Part shown: positions 1 through 7,869 of the stretch, one piece after another
Layout of the letters: each line of letters opens with the position of its first letter
Numbering within the stretch: the first letter of the stretch is position 1
Assembly: GCA_017983495.1 (NCBI GenBank)
Contig: JAGOBH010000003.1
Location: 186,001 to 250,000 of the forward strand
DNA from: Pyrinomonadaceae bacterium
GTDB lineage: Bacteria; Acidobacteriota; Blastocatellia; Pyrinomonadales; Pyrinomonadaceae
Reading direction: 5' to 3'
Length of the DNA: 64,000 bases
Program-made: the position numbers and the translations under genes
The notes under the pieces: generated by a model
Seen by the model: the letters and a program-made list of their open reading frames with translations, nothing else
Told to the model about the DNA's origin: nothing
Databases searched by the model: none

Positions 1-2
1 GC

Positions 3-449
3 GAACTGATATTCAATTGCACGTGGGACGATTTCCCTAAGCTGTTTTTCCTTAACACCAAGCACCGATACGTTTACGGGCTTGACCCGAACTATCTCTA
101 TTCCGCTAATCCCGAGCTCTACAAGCTGCTAAAAGATCTGACGGAAGGGAAGATCGAGGATCCAGCGCCGGTCATTCGCGAGAAATTTGGTGCCCGGTAC
201 ATTTTTGCGGACGCCAAGGAAAATACCGACATGATCGCTAAAGCTCTCGACAGCGGGTGGGCGGAGATCATCTACGAGGACGATGAAGCCCGGCTACTGA
301 AGATTCGCGACGTCAAAGGCGAACCTTACGATCCGGCCAAAGACCTTGAGCCTGAGACCGACGAGGAGAAGAAAATACTCGACGAAGAAGAGAAGAAAGC
401 CGGAATTAATTTGAACGCTCCTCTGCCCGAAGACACAGATGAGAATTGA
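3..449 (+). CDS. C-terminal part of a membrane glycosyltransferase-like protein (5' truncated)
   Basis: An open frame runs from the window edge to a TGA. The visible 148 residues look like the soluble C-terminal domain of large multi-membrane-span glycosyltransferase-like proteins: a conserved stretch around WDDFPKLFFLNTKHRYVYG, then a GLDPNYLY segment and KFGARYIFADAKEN. The catalytic, membrane-embedded part lies upstream of the window. The last ~35 residues are very acidic and lysine-rich and look disordered. The next gene starts about 30 bases later. The family assignment rests on resemblance of the tail only, so the sugar donor and acceptor are unknown. Confidence 0.6.
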   Translation, partial: ELIFNCTWDDFPKLFFLNTKHRYVYGLDPNYLYSANPELYKLLKDLTEGKIEDPAPVIREKFGARYIFADAKENTDMIAKALDSGWAEIIYEDDEARLLKIRDVKGEPYDPAKDLEPETDEEKKILDEEEKKAGINLNAPLPEDTDEN

Positions 450-479
450 AATTAATCATATCCACGGAATCTTAAGATT

Positions 480-893
480 GTGAAAATGCTCGGTTTGAAA
501 TGGACAATATACGCCTTCGTTCTCGTTGCCTGCTCGTTCGGTTGCGGGGCGAATGAGACGATTTTGAAGTCCGGAAAGGCGTCGCCGGCCCCGGTCAATA
601 GCACTCCGGCCTTGGCTACGCTCGAAAAAGATATCGCCGACATGCGAACGGCGGATTTTGCGTTTATCTACGTTCTTCGGCGAAAAGACGGAGGCGTGCT
701 CGACCCCGAGGACAAAAGCGTTGTCCGCACGCAGACCGACCAGGTTAATCGACGAGTGAGTTCTGATGGAGGAAAGGCCGTGGTCGTGGGGTCAAACTTC
801 GCCATCGCTCCAGAAAAGATGACCGCGCTCTATGATAGATTTGCTATTCAGAACTATTCGCCCGTCGAGGGCGTAAATGGTGAAAAGAAATAA
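480..893 (+). CDS. Small putative lipoprotein, unknown function
   Basis: A 137-residue protein starting at GTG 480, or at ATG 486 two codons later; neither has a strong ribosome binding site. A short hydrophobic segment ends in LVAC, a plausible lipobox with the cysteine near residue 18. The mature part is Ala/Pro-rich and then forms a compact domain of about 90 residues (around FAFIYVLRRKDGGVLDPEDK). I do not recognise the domain. It lies 21 bases before the AI-2E/PerM permease gene and may share its transcript. Confidence 0.6.
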   Translation: MKMLGLKWTIYAFVLVACSFGCGANETILKSGKASPAPVNSTPALATLEKDIADMRTADFAFIYVLRRKDGGVLDPEDKSVVRTQTDQVNRRVSSDGGKAVVVGSNFAIAPEKMTALYDRFAIQNYSPVEGVNGEKK

Positions 894-914
894 TCTCGGA
901 CGGATTGAGAGAAT

Positions 915-2132
915 ATGGCAGAACTTAAGATCCCTGACGATGATCAGTTGCCGAGCTTTATCCGCTCGGCCGAAAAGAGCAAAGCTGACCGGCGTGTAAT
1001 TCTCGATCCATCGTCGCCGTCGATCCGTTCGATCGCGAGAGTGGTCGTCGTCACCCTTATTTTGGTCGCGATAGCCGGCTATGTACAGAGCGTAATATCG
1101 TCACTAACGTATCTTTTCTTTCTTGTCGTCCTCTCGATCTTTTTCGCTTATCTCATAGACCCGATCGTTAAACTCATTCGTCACCCGTTCAAATCGGCCG
1201 GGATAGAACGATTCATGCCGCGGTCGCTGGCCATCGTGATCGCTTACGCGATTGTGTTTACCGGGGTCGGCGTCGCAATTTCCAATATTGCGCCGCGTGT
1301 GATCGAACAAGGCAAAGAATTTGGCACTAATCTTCCGTCGTACGGCAGGGCTATCCAGCAGCGAGCCAACGAGATGAATCAGCGGTTCGACCGTCTCAGG
1401 ATACCTGACGAAGTTCAGCTGAAGATCAATGAGAAGGCGACTTCGATCGGTGAGAATATTACACTCACCCTCGGCAGTTTCGTCCTCTCGTCGGCTGCGT
1501 TTGTGCCGTGGCTGCTGCTGATACCGGTACTTGCGTTCTTTTTCCTTAAGGATGTTAATCTGCTTCGACTGGGTGTTCTGCGTGCGTTCCCCGCCGGCCG
1601 TTGGCGGTTTCGTGCGGAAATGGTGATGCAGGATATGAACACCACGCTGGCCGCCTACACGCGTGCCCAGCTACTATCATGTCTTTTGATCGGAATTATC
1701 TGCACATCCGGCTTTTACCTGTTTGGGTTGAAATACGCTCTATTGCTTGGAATTCTCGCGGGTATTTTCGAATTCGTCCCGCTCCTCGGCCCGGCAACTA
1801 TCGGTTTGATCGTGATCTTGACCGCGGCAGCGTCGGATGACCCGCGAAAGGCACTTTATGCGGCAATTTTCCTGATTATTCTTCGCGTTATCCACGATTA
1901 TCTCACGTACCCACGAATCGTCCGCGGTGGGATTCATCTGCATCCGCTCGCGATCATACTTTCAGTTCTAGCCGGAGAACAGATCGCGGGCATTCCCGGT
2001 GTATTTCTTTCGATACCGATCATCGCCCTGCTTACGGTATTCTATCGGCACGCTCTCGAACATCATGGTCGCCGTGGCCTGCTTTCAGGCTGGATCGAGG
2101 AAGACGAACCGACAGTAGAGGAACCTGCATGA
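915..2132 (+). CDS. AI-2E/PerM family transporter (UPF0118)
   Basis: A polytopic membrane protein of 405 residues. Hydrophobic segments begin near residue 36, with a soluble loop around residues 130-185 and a further cluster of membrane helices. The C-terminal part carries the conserved FEFVPLLGPATIGL and PRIVRGGIHLHPLAI segments typical of the AI-2E family permeases. The family includes TqsA, linked to autoinducer-2 export, and Na+/H+ antiporter-like proteins, so the substrate cannot be named. Length is slightly above the usual ~350-370 because of an extended polar N-terminus. The stop lies one base before a 42-codon membrane ORF. Confidence 0.88.
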   Translation: MAELKIPDDDQLPSFIRSAEKSKADRRVILDPSSPSIRSIARVVVVTLILVAIAGYVQSVISSLTYLFFLVVLSIFFAYLIDPIVKLIRHPFKSAGIERFMPRSLAIVIAYAIVFTGVGVAISNIAPRVIEQGKEFGTNLPSYGRAIQQRANEMNQRFDRLRIPDEVQLKINEKATSIGENITLTLGSFVLSSAAFVPWLLLIPVLAFFFLKDVNLLRLGVLRAFPAGRWRFRAEMVMQDMNTTLAAYTRAQLLSCLLIGIICTSGFYLFGLKYALLLGILAGIFEFVPLLGPATIGLIVILTAAASDDPRKALYAAIFLIILRVIHDYLTYPRIVRGGIHLHPLAIILSVLAGEQIAGIPGVFLSIPIIALLTVFYRHALEHHGRRGLLSGWIEEDEPTVEEPA

Positions 2133-2133
2133 T

Positions 2134-2262
2134 ATGTCTTACATTGCCTGGTTGATCATCTTCTTTTTTGTGCTTCTGTCGATATGCCTGTTGGTCTATA
2201 TTCTCGTCGTTCGGGCATTTTACTGGGGTGACAAGAAAGAGCCTCCGACGAAAAAGCACTAG
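2134..2262 (+). CDS. 42-residue single-span membrane protein
   Basis: Immediately after the PerM-like stop, ATG 2134 opens a frame of 42 codons beginning MSYIAWLIIFFFVLL. It has one strongly hydrophobic helix (residues 4-30) followed by a basic tail ending KKEPPTKKH. The start is one base from the previous stop, as expected for translational coupling. Its TAG stop lies within the palindrome CTAG that also holds the stop of convergent lpxK. I do not recognise the family. The positive-inside tail suggests N-out/C-in topology. It may be an accessory subunit of the upstream permease, but that is inference. Confidence 0.5.
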   Translation: MSYIAWLIIFFFVLLSICLLVYILVVRAFYWGDKKEPPTKKH

Positions 2263-3323
2263 AGCATTGCCGCAAAGCGTTCGCGGTCACAGAGGATCAT
2301 CTCGCTGTTGACAACAAAACACGGTAGTTCAAGTTTTAGGCCACCAAGTTTCACAGCATCCTTAGGTGTTGTTAACAAAAAGCCCGCGCCGGATGAACTT
2401 GCTTCGTCGTCGATCATGCCGACATCTTTTTGCGAGTAAACGTGATGGTCACCAAAAGCGTGTGTTCCTGCAAGCGTATAGTTATCCCTGCGGAGCTGGC
2501 CGAAAAACGCTTCGGGGTTGCCCAAGCCGCAGAACGCGAACGCGCTGGCGTGTGCGAGCTTGCGGAAATTGAGATCCCCATCAGCGGCACCCTTCGCATC
2601 GGCGTTAAATCTCTCGATAAGTGCAATGTCCGTCATTCTCATGGTCGCCGTAAAAAGCGGCACGCCGGGAGCATATCTGGCGATCTCGACCTCTACCTCG
2701 GCTAGGTTTGGTGTTAAGTCGGCACGGGTGATTACGATCGCTCCGGCCCGCTTGAGGTTATGCAGCGGTTCTCGTAGCCGACCCATCGGTAGCATTTTTC
2801 CGCCGCTGAATGGATCGGTCCCGTCGATGCAGACAATGTCCAGATCGCGTTTTGCCCGGCGGTGCTGAAATCCGTCGTCGAGCACGAATGCATTGGCTCC
2901 GAATTCGGATCTCGCCCATTCAGCCGCCGATACTCGATCAGCATCCGCGACGACAAGTGCCTTACCCAAGAGCTTCTTGGCAATCTCGATCGGTTCGTCG
3001 CCGGAATGAGCGGCATCCGAGAGGACCCTTTTGCCATCCGAGACCAGGACACGGCTCTTTGGCTCCTTGCGGCCGTAGCCGCGGGTCAGTACGCAAACGC
3101 GTTTACCGCGGGCAGCGAGTATCTGGCATACGAGGATGACGAGCGGCGTCTTTCCTGTTCCGCCGGTAGTAATATTTCCGATGCTGACCGTCCGGGCACC
3201 GAGATCGAGCGCACGGGAACTGTCGCGATCAAAGTTCGCGTTACGAGCGTCTGCAATTTTTCCGTAGATCCACCCGAGAGGCATTAAATTATAGAAATTA
3301 TCGACCCCATCGATCTTTCGCAA
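2259..3323 (-). CDS. lpxK: Tetraacyldisaccharide 4'-kinase
   Basis: LpxK phosphorylates the 4' position of the lipid A disaccharide at the inner face of the cytoplasmic membrane, so the organism should make an LPS outer membrane. The P-loop-like GNITTGGTGKTP lies near residue 50, followed by VCVLTRGYGRK and the conserved FVLDDGFQHRRAKRDLDIVCID. Length 354 is normal. The listed start is a TTG 14 bases after the trpD stop; an in-frame ATG at 3284 (MPLGWIYG) is an alternative close to the usual N-terminus. It is the last gene of trpG-trpD-lpxK. No other lipid A gene is present in the window. Confidence 0.92.
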   Translation of the reverse strand: MRKIDGVDNFYNLMPLGWIYGKIADARNANFDRDSSRALDLGARTVSIGNITTGGTGKTPLVILVCQILAARGKRVCVLTRGYGRKEPKSRVLVSDGKRVLSDAAHSGDEPIEIAKKLLGKALVVADADRVSAAEWARSEFGANAFVLDDGFQHRRAKRDLDIVCIDGTDPFSGGKMLPMGRLREPLHNLKRAGAIVITRADLTPNLAEVEVEIARYAPGVPLFTATMRMTDIALIERFNADAKGAADGDLNFRKLAHASAFAFCGLGNPEAFFGQLRRDNYTLAGTHAFGDHHVYSQKDVGMIDDEASSSGAGFLLTTPKDAVKLGGLKLELPCFVVNSEMILCDRERFAAML

Positions 3324-3337
3324 CTCACGCGATGCAT

Positions 3338-4423
3338 TTATTTCTTATTTGTCGTCTGAACCAGTCGTTCGAGCTTGTTCTGTGCCTGACCACTGTCGAT
3401 GCTTTGTTCGGCCATTCGTGCCGCATGCATCGGGTCTTTTGCGATTCCGCCGACCACGAGCGCGGCTGCAGCATTAAGGACGATCAACGAACGAGCCTCA
3501 TCGCGACGCTTGCTTGCTAGCACATCGCGAATGATGTTTGCACTCTCCTTCACGGAATCGGTTCGCAAATGCTCGATCTTTCCGCCTTTGAGCCCAAAGT
3601 CCTTGGGTGTCAATGTAAAAGTACGTGTCGCGTTCCCGACCACCTCGGCAACACGGGTCTCGCCTGCCAATGTTATCTCGTCAAGCCCGTCCACTCCGTG
3701 TACGACCCATACCCGCTCAGTTTTGAGTAGAGAAAGTGCCCTTGCCAGCGGTTCGATCAACGAATGATGCCAAACACCAACCAGTTGGCGTCGGATGTTA
3801 GCAGGATTCGCAATTACGCCGAGTAAATTCAGGCAAGTCCGTATGCCCAGGTTGCTGCGAATGCCACCGACCCGACGCAGTGTCGGATGAAACTTGGCCG
3901 CAAAAATGAAGCATAACCCGACGCCGTTCAGGCTGGTTTCAGCAATCGCCGGTTCGGATGCGACCTTTATACCGAGTTCACTCAGCACGTCGGCACTTCC
4001 GGAATTACTCATTACAGCGCGATTACTCTGTTTAGCGATCGTCAGACCGGCACCTGCCGCGACAAAGGCCGCTGCGGTCGAAACATTAAATGTTTTGGCG
4101 GTCGACGAGCCGGTGCCGGTAATGTCCACGGCATTCTTTTGTTTGGATCTGATTGTAATTGCGTTCTTCCGCATTACCGCGGCCATTCCCGCAAGCTCTT
4201 CGAACGATTCGCCCTTTGCGGTTAGTGCGGTTAATGCTCCTGCGATCTGGGCAGGATTCGCGTTGTCATCTGTCAGCTCTTTAAAAAATGCAGACGCCTC
4301 CTTTGCGGATAGATCCTCCCCGCGGATAAGTCGCGAAAGAAATGGGAACAGCGGCGTCTCAGCCTTGCTGTTGGTAGCTGTCACCGGGGCTGATAGCAGC
4401 CATTCGGTTTTTTTACCTTTCAT
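3338..4423 (-). CDS. trpD: Anthranilate phosphoribosyltransferase
   Basis: TrpD transfers phosphoribose from PRPP to anthranilate in tryptophan synthesis. Visible motifs are the PRPP-binding loop DITGTGSSTAKTFNVST, the anthranilate-site region KQSNRAVMSNSGSADVLSELG, the LGIRTCLNLLGVIANP segment and the late VVHGVDGLDEITLAG. The family form KHGNR is KQSNR here and GTGGD is GTGSS, small departures in otherwise conserved loops. Length (361) is slightly long because of an N-terminal extension of about 20 residues. It follows trpG by about 75 bases on the same strand. No other trp gene is in the window. Confidence 0.92.
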   Translation of the reverse strand: MKGKKTEWLLSAPVTATNSKAETPLFPFLSRLIRGEDLSAKEASAFFKELTDDNANPAQIAGALTALTAKGESFEELAGMAAVMRKNAITIRSKQKNAVDITGTGSSTAKTFNVSTAAAFVAAGAGLTIAKQSNRAVMSNSGSADVLSELGIKVASEPAIAETSLNGVGLCFIFAAKFHPTLRRVGGIRSNLGIRTCLNLLGVIANPANIRRQLVGVWHHSLIEPLARALSLLKTERVWVVHGVDGLDEITLAGETRVAEVVGNATRTFTLTPKDFGLKGGKIEHLRTDSVKESANIIRDVLASKRRDEARSLIVLNAAAALVVGGIAKDPMHAARMAEQSIDSGQAQNKLERLVQTTNKK

Positions 4424-4498
4424 GATGATGAATCAAACGGGGAGGCCAGATGGGGAGGGAATATCAAAACAGCTCCGATATTTCCATCTATTAATATC

Positions 4499-5065
4499 TC
4501 AGAGTTCGATAAAGTTTTGCAACAGCTTTTTCCCATGCTCCGTCAATATTGACTCCGGATGAAACTGGACACCCTCGATGCGTTTCGTCCGGTGGCGCAA
4601 TCCCATTATCAGGCCATCGGGCGATTCGGCAGATATTTCAAGACAATCCGGCAAACTTTCACGGTCGACGATTAACGAATGATACCTTCCGGCCGAAAAT
4701 CGGTTCGGCAGATCGGCAAAGATCGTCCGGCCATCGTGCAGTATCTCGACCGGTTTTCCATGGACCGGTTCGGGTGCACGAATGACATTTCCGCCAAAAT
4801 ACTGTCCGATCGCCTGATGCCCCAGACACACGCCGAGAATCGGCAGCTTTCCCTCGAACCGCTCGATCGCGCCGAGCGAGATGCCGGCCGTATCAGGCGT
4901 TCCCGGTCCCGGCGATATCAGTATACTCGCCGGTTTGAGCTCATTTTCGATCGCGTCCACCGTGATCTCGTCATTGCGAAAGATCCGCATCTCGGCGCCC
5001 AGTTCGCCAAGATATTGGACGAGATTGTAAGTAAACGAATCGTAATTATCGATGACCAACAACAT
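4499..5065 (-). CDS. trpG: Anthranilate/aminodeoxychorismate synthase glutamine amidotransferase subunit
   Basis: A class I glutamine amidotransferase that supplies ammonia to anthranilate synthase, and often also to aminodeoxychorismate synthase. The N-terminal [20 protein letters not shown], the oxyanion segment [12 protein letters not shown], the nucleophile site [11 protein letters not shown] and the catalytic [13 protein letters not shown] are all intact. I chose ATG 5065 because family members begin at MLLVIDN; an in-frame ATG five codons upstream (5080) is possible. It heads trpG-trpD-lpxK and is divergent from a secreted-protein gene. TrpG and PabA cannot be separated by sequence alone; trpD next door favours tryptophan synthesis. 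Confidence 0.92.
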   Translation of the reverse strand: MLLVIDNYDSFTYNLVQYLGELGAEMRIFRNDEITVDAIENELKPASILISPGPGTPDTAGISLGAIERFEGKLPILGVCLGHQAIGQYFGGNVIRAPEPVHGKPVEILHDGRTIFADLPNRFSAGRYHSLIVDRESLPDCLEISAESPDGLIMGLRHRTKRIEGVQFHPESILTEHGKKLLQNFIEL

Positions 5066-5167
5066 TTCAGTCGATTGCAAGACGCCTGCGGCCCGGCGTT
5101 CTTTTATTGTTTACTAATGCGAATAATCACTCTATCATAAACCAACTGTCCCCAAGAGGTTCTAAGC

Positions 5168-6952
5168 ATGCTCCAACGAATCACCTTCATTGCCTTTCTC
5201 ACGATCTTTGCGATCGCGGCACAAGCTCAAACCGCAACTGACACGAAAAAAGCCGAGGCAGCCGAAAAGCTGACCAAGGAGGCGGTCGAATTTCTTCGGG
5301 AAACATCGCTCGATGTCGGTACAATGCGTTCGATCGAAAATCGAATCAGCTTTGGTGCGGAGATCGCATCGCTGATGTGGTTCAGTGACGAAAAAGAAGC
5401 ACGTTCGATGTACGGAGCAGTTATCAGCGACTTTAAACAACTGCTGTCGCAGTATGACGCCCAGCTAAGCTCGCCGCAGGTCCCGGGCGAGGACGACGAA
5501 ATGGGTGGTATGTTCCTGGGCGGCGGCCGTTCACCGGTCGAACGGAAATTTCGCATCGCTCTGGCTGTCCGCCAACAGATCGCCATGAGTCTTGCCGAGC
5601 ATGAGCCGGAAATGGCGTACGCCTTTTTCTATGACTGCATTTCCCTTATCACGAACGACGTCAAGCGAAAAGAGCTTGAGGCATCGGACAAGTACTTTGA
5701 GTTTCAGCTGATCAATCAGATCGCTGCGACCAATGCCACTAAGGCAACGCGATTTGGTATCGATTCGCTCAAAAACGGGGTCGAGTCGCAGCATATCGAA
5801 CTGCTGAGACGAATATATGCTAAAGATCCTGACAAAGGCGTCGATTTTGGTGCCGCGATACTTAGCCGGCTGAAATCAGGTCGGTCGAAGATGACCAGCT
5901 CGTACCTTTACTCTTCGCTGCTGAGCTTTGGTAAAGACAATCTCGAGGCGTCAACCAAAACTGGCGGTAAAAAGGCCATCTACAGCCAGAATGACCTTCG
6001 TGACATTGCCGACCAGTTTGCACAGTTTTTGCTCGAAAGCGAGGACGAAGATTCGTCCCCGCTCAACTGGGTCGAACAGATCGAGAAATTTGCACCCGCA
6101 AGAGCCGTTCAGCTTCGAGCAAAATTTAAGCAACCGAACATGCCCAAGACGGTAAATGCGGCTACCAACACCGCGGTGTCGATCGGTAGCGGTACGGCGT
6201 CGGCCAACACCATGTCGGTGCGGGACGATCAGGAATCGGAAGCACGGGCCAAGGCCGAGCGGGAAGTGATGGAGAACGTCGCCAGTCTCAGCACCAAACC
6301 GCTGCCGAAAGAAGAGCGGGACAAGATCGTTGCTCAGGCCCGAAAGATAATCTCGCAGACGCCCGGTAAGGAAAAAAAGATCACCGCTCTGAGCATGCTG
6401 GCTGCCCAAGTCGCTCGTGCGGGCGACAAAGAGCTTGCCGGCGAGATCATGCGTGACGCCGAGCGGATGGTCAATCCGCAACCCAAGAATTACCGCGACT
6501 TTCTACTAAGCTGGATGCTCATCAGCGGCTACGCCGAATCCGACCCGGAAAAGGCATTTCCGATGCTCGAGGAAGTGATCCTTAAGGCGAATGACACACT
6601 TACGGCCTTCGTAAAGGTTGCGGAATTTATCGACACCGCCAGCGAGATCGTGGACGATGGCGAGGTGCAGGTCGGTGCCTTTGGCGGTTCGATGATCAGC
6701 GGCCTGACCAAAGAACTCGGGCTTGCCAACTCGACGATCATGTCGCTCGCCCGGGCCGATTTTGCCAAGACGCGGGCATTGACCAATCGATTTGATCGCA
6801 CCGAGATCCGGGTGTTGGCCAAGATGATGGTGCTAAGAGTTATCCTCGATGACAAGGAGGCGGTCGCAGGCTCCGAGGACGTCGACGAGCCCGAAGTCTA
6901 TTCGTCACCGTCGGCACCTCGAGCCGTTCCTGCCCGTCCGCGTCCGAATTAA
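5168..6952 (+). CDS. Secreted protein of unknown function, mostly helical
   Basis: 594 residues with a clear signal peptide (hydrophobic residues 5-18, cleavage after AAQAQ). The rest is rich in Ala, Glu and Lys and appears to be helical repeats, for example ITALSMLAAQVARAGDKELAGEIM, which resembles TPR/HEAT-like scaffold proteins. The C-terminus is Pro-rich and probably disordered. No catalytic motif is visible and I do not recognise the family. The gene converges on the reductase gene with the two stop codons interleaved in TTAA (6949-6952). Confidence 0.6.
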   Translation: MLQRITFIAFLTIFAIAAQAQTATDTKKAEAAEKLTKEAVEFLRETSLDVGTMRSIENRISFGAEIASLMWFSDEKEARSMYGAVISDFKQLLSQYDAQLSSPQVPGEDDEMGGMFLGGGRSPVERKFRIALAVRQQIAMSLAEHEPEMAYAFFYDCISLITNDVKRKELEASDKYFEFQLINQIAATNATKATRFGIDSLKNGVESQHIELLRRIYAKDPDKGVDFGAAILSRLKSGRSKMTSSYLYSSLLSFGKDNLEASTKTGGKKAIYSQNDLRDIADQFAQFLLESEDEDSSPLNWVEQIEKFAPARAVQLRAKFKQPNMPKTVNAATNTAVSIGSGTASANTMSVRDDQESEARAKAEREVMENVASLSTKPLPKEERDKIVAQARKIISQTPGKEKKITALSMLAAQVARAGDKELAGEIMRDAERMVNPQPKNYRDFLLSWMLISGYAESDPEKAFPMLEEVILKANDTLTAFVKVAEFIDTASEIVDDGEVQVGAFGGSMISGLTKELGLANSTIMSLARADFAKTRALTNRFDRTEIRVLAKMMVLRVILDDKEAVAGSEDVDEPEVYSSPSAPRAVPARPRPN

Positions 6953-7731
6953 CCAAGGCTCGTGCCCATTAGCCACTGGCCGCCGTCGACCACCAGAGTC
7001 ACACCGTTGATGTAGCTGGCGGCGTCAGATGTCAGGAACAGTGCCGCATTCTCAATGTCCGCGATCCGTCCAAAGCGTCCGAGCGGGATCTTTCGCGTGA
7101 TCTTGTCTTTCAGGCCCTCTGGCAAAAGCCGCTTCATCCCCTCGGTGTCCTCGATCGGGCCCGGGGCAATACCGTTGACGCGGATGCCGTGACGGCCCCA
7201 CTCGGCTGACAGGTTACGCGTAATGGCGTCGACGCCGGCCTTAGCGGCCGAAACGTGTATCTGCATCGGCGTCGCCAGGTAATGGAGCGTGGCTGAGATG
7301 TTCAGGATCTGGCCTTTCGACTTTTGCAGCTCCGTGAACGCCGCGCGGCAAACGTTGAACGTGCCCTTGGTGTCAATGTCGACGACAGTACCGAAACCGT
7401 TTGACGAAAGTTGATCGGCCGCACAAAGAAAATTGCCCGCGGCACCGTTTACGACGATGTCGATCTGACCGTAATGTTCAACGGTTGCGGCAATAGCCCG
7501 CTCGACCGCTTCGTAGTCGCGAACGTCAGTGGCAACTGTGAAGCATTCGCCGCCAAAGCCCTCGACCTCGGCTTTCATCGCCGCCAGATTCTCCTCTTTT
7601 CGACTGGTAATTGCGAGTTTGGCACCGTGTTCGGCAAATGCCCGTGCAACGCCGCCCGTGATCCCCGTTCCGCCACCCGTTACAAACGCGACCTTACCCT
7701 GTAAAATGTTGTCAGCGAATATTTTGTCCAT
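6949..7731 (-). CDS. 2,4-dienoyl-CoA reductase-like short-chain dehydrogenase
   Basis: A Rossmann-fold SDR with the cofactor motif TGGGTGITGG, the NGAAGNFL segment and an NISATLHY strand. The resemblance is closest to peroxisomal-type 2,4-dienoyl-CoA reductases (DECR2): HVSAAKAGVDAITR, GIAPGPIEDTEGMKRL and a terminal VVDGGQWL. These enzymes use NADPH to reduce dienoyl-CoA intermediates when unsaturated fatty acids are degraded. The canonical YxxxK tyrosine is replaced by His (HVSAAK); from memory DECR2 also has a non-Tyr residue there, so activity is plausible. ATG 7731 was chosen over the in-frame ATG at 7752, which adds seven residues. Confidence 0.8.
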   Translation of the reverse strand: MDKIFADNILQGKVAFVTGGGTGITGGVARAFAEHGAKLAITSRKEENLAAMKAEVEGFGGECFTVATDVRDYEAVERAIAATVEHYGQIDIVVNGAAGNFLCAADQLSSNGFGTVVDIDTKGTFNVCRAAFTELQKSKGQILNISATLHYLATPMQIHVSAAKAGVDAITRNLSAEWGRHGIRVNGIAPGPIEDTEGMKRLLPEGLKDKITRKIPLGRFGRIADIENAALFLTSDAASYINGVTLVVDGGQWLMGTSLG

Positions 7732-7758
7732 AATGTTTTGAGATTCTAACACGGAAAT

Positions 7759-7869
7759 TTAACCGCAGATAAACCCAGATGTGCGCAGATATGCAATTGA
7801 TAAGCTTACGATCGACAAAAAAGCGGATCTTGTTCTTAACTGTGTTTATCTGCGTCCATCTGTGGTTAA
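7759..7869. repeat. Palindromic repeat, CCGCAGAT type, copy 1
   Basis: An imperfect inverted repeat. The left arm (7759-7791) begins TTAACCGCAGATAAACCCAG; the right arm (7841-7869), read on the minus strand, begins TTAACCACAGATGGACGCAG. The centre is about 50 bases. The same arm sequence recurs at 15486-15574 and 24766-24851. The right arm is translated as part of the signal peptide of the downstream lipoprotein gene, and the annotated start codon lies in the left arm. Confidence 0.8.
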
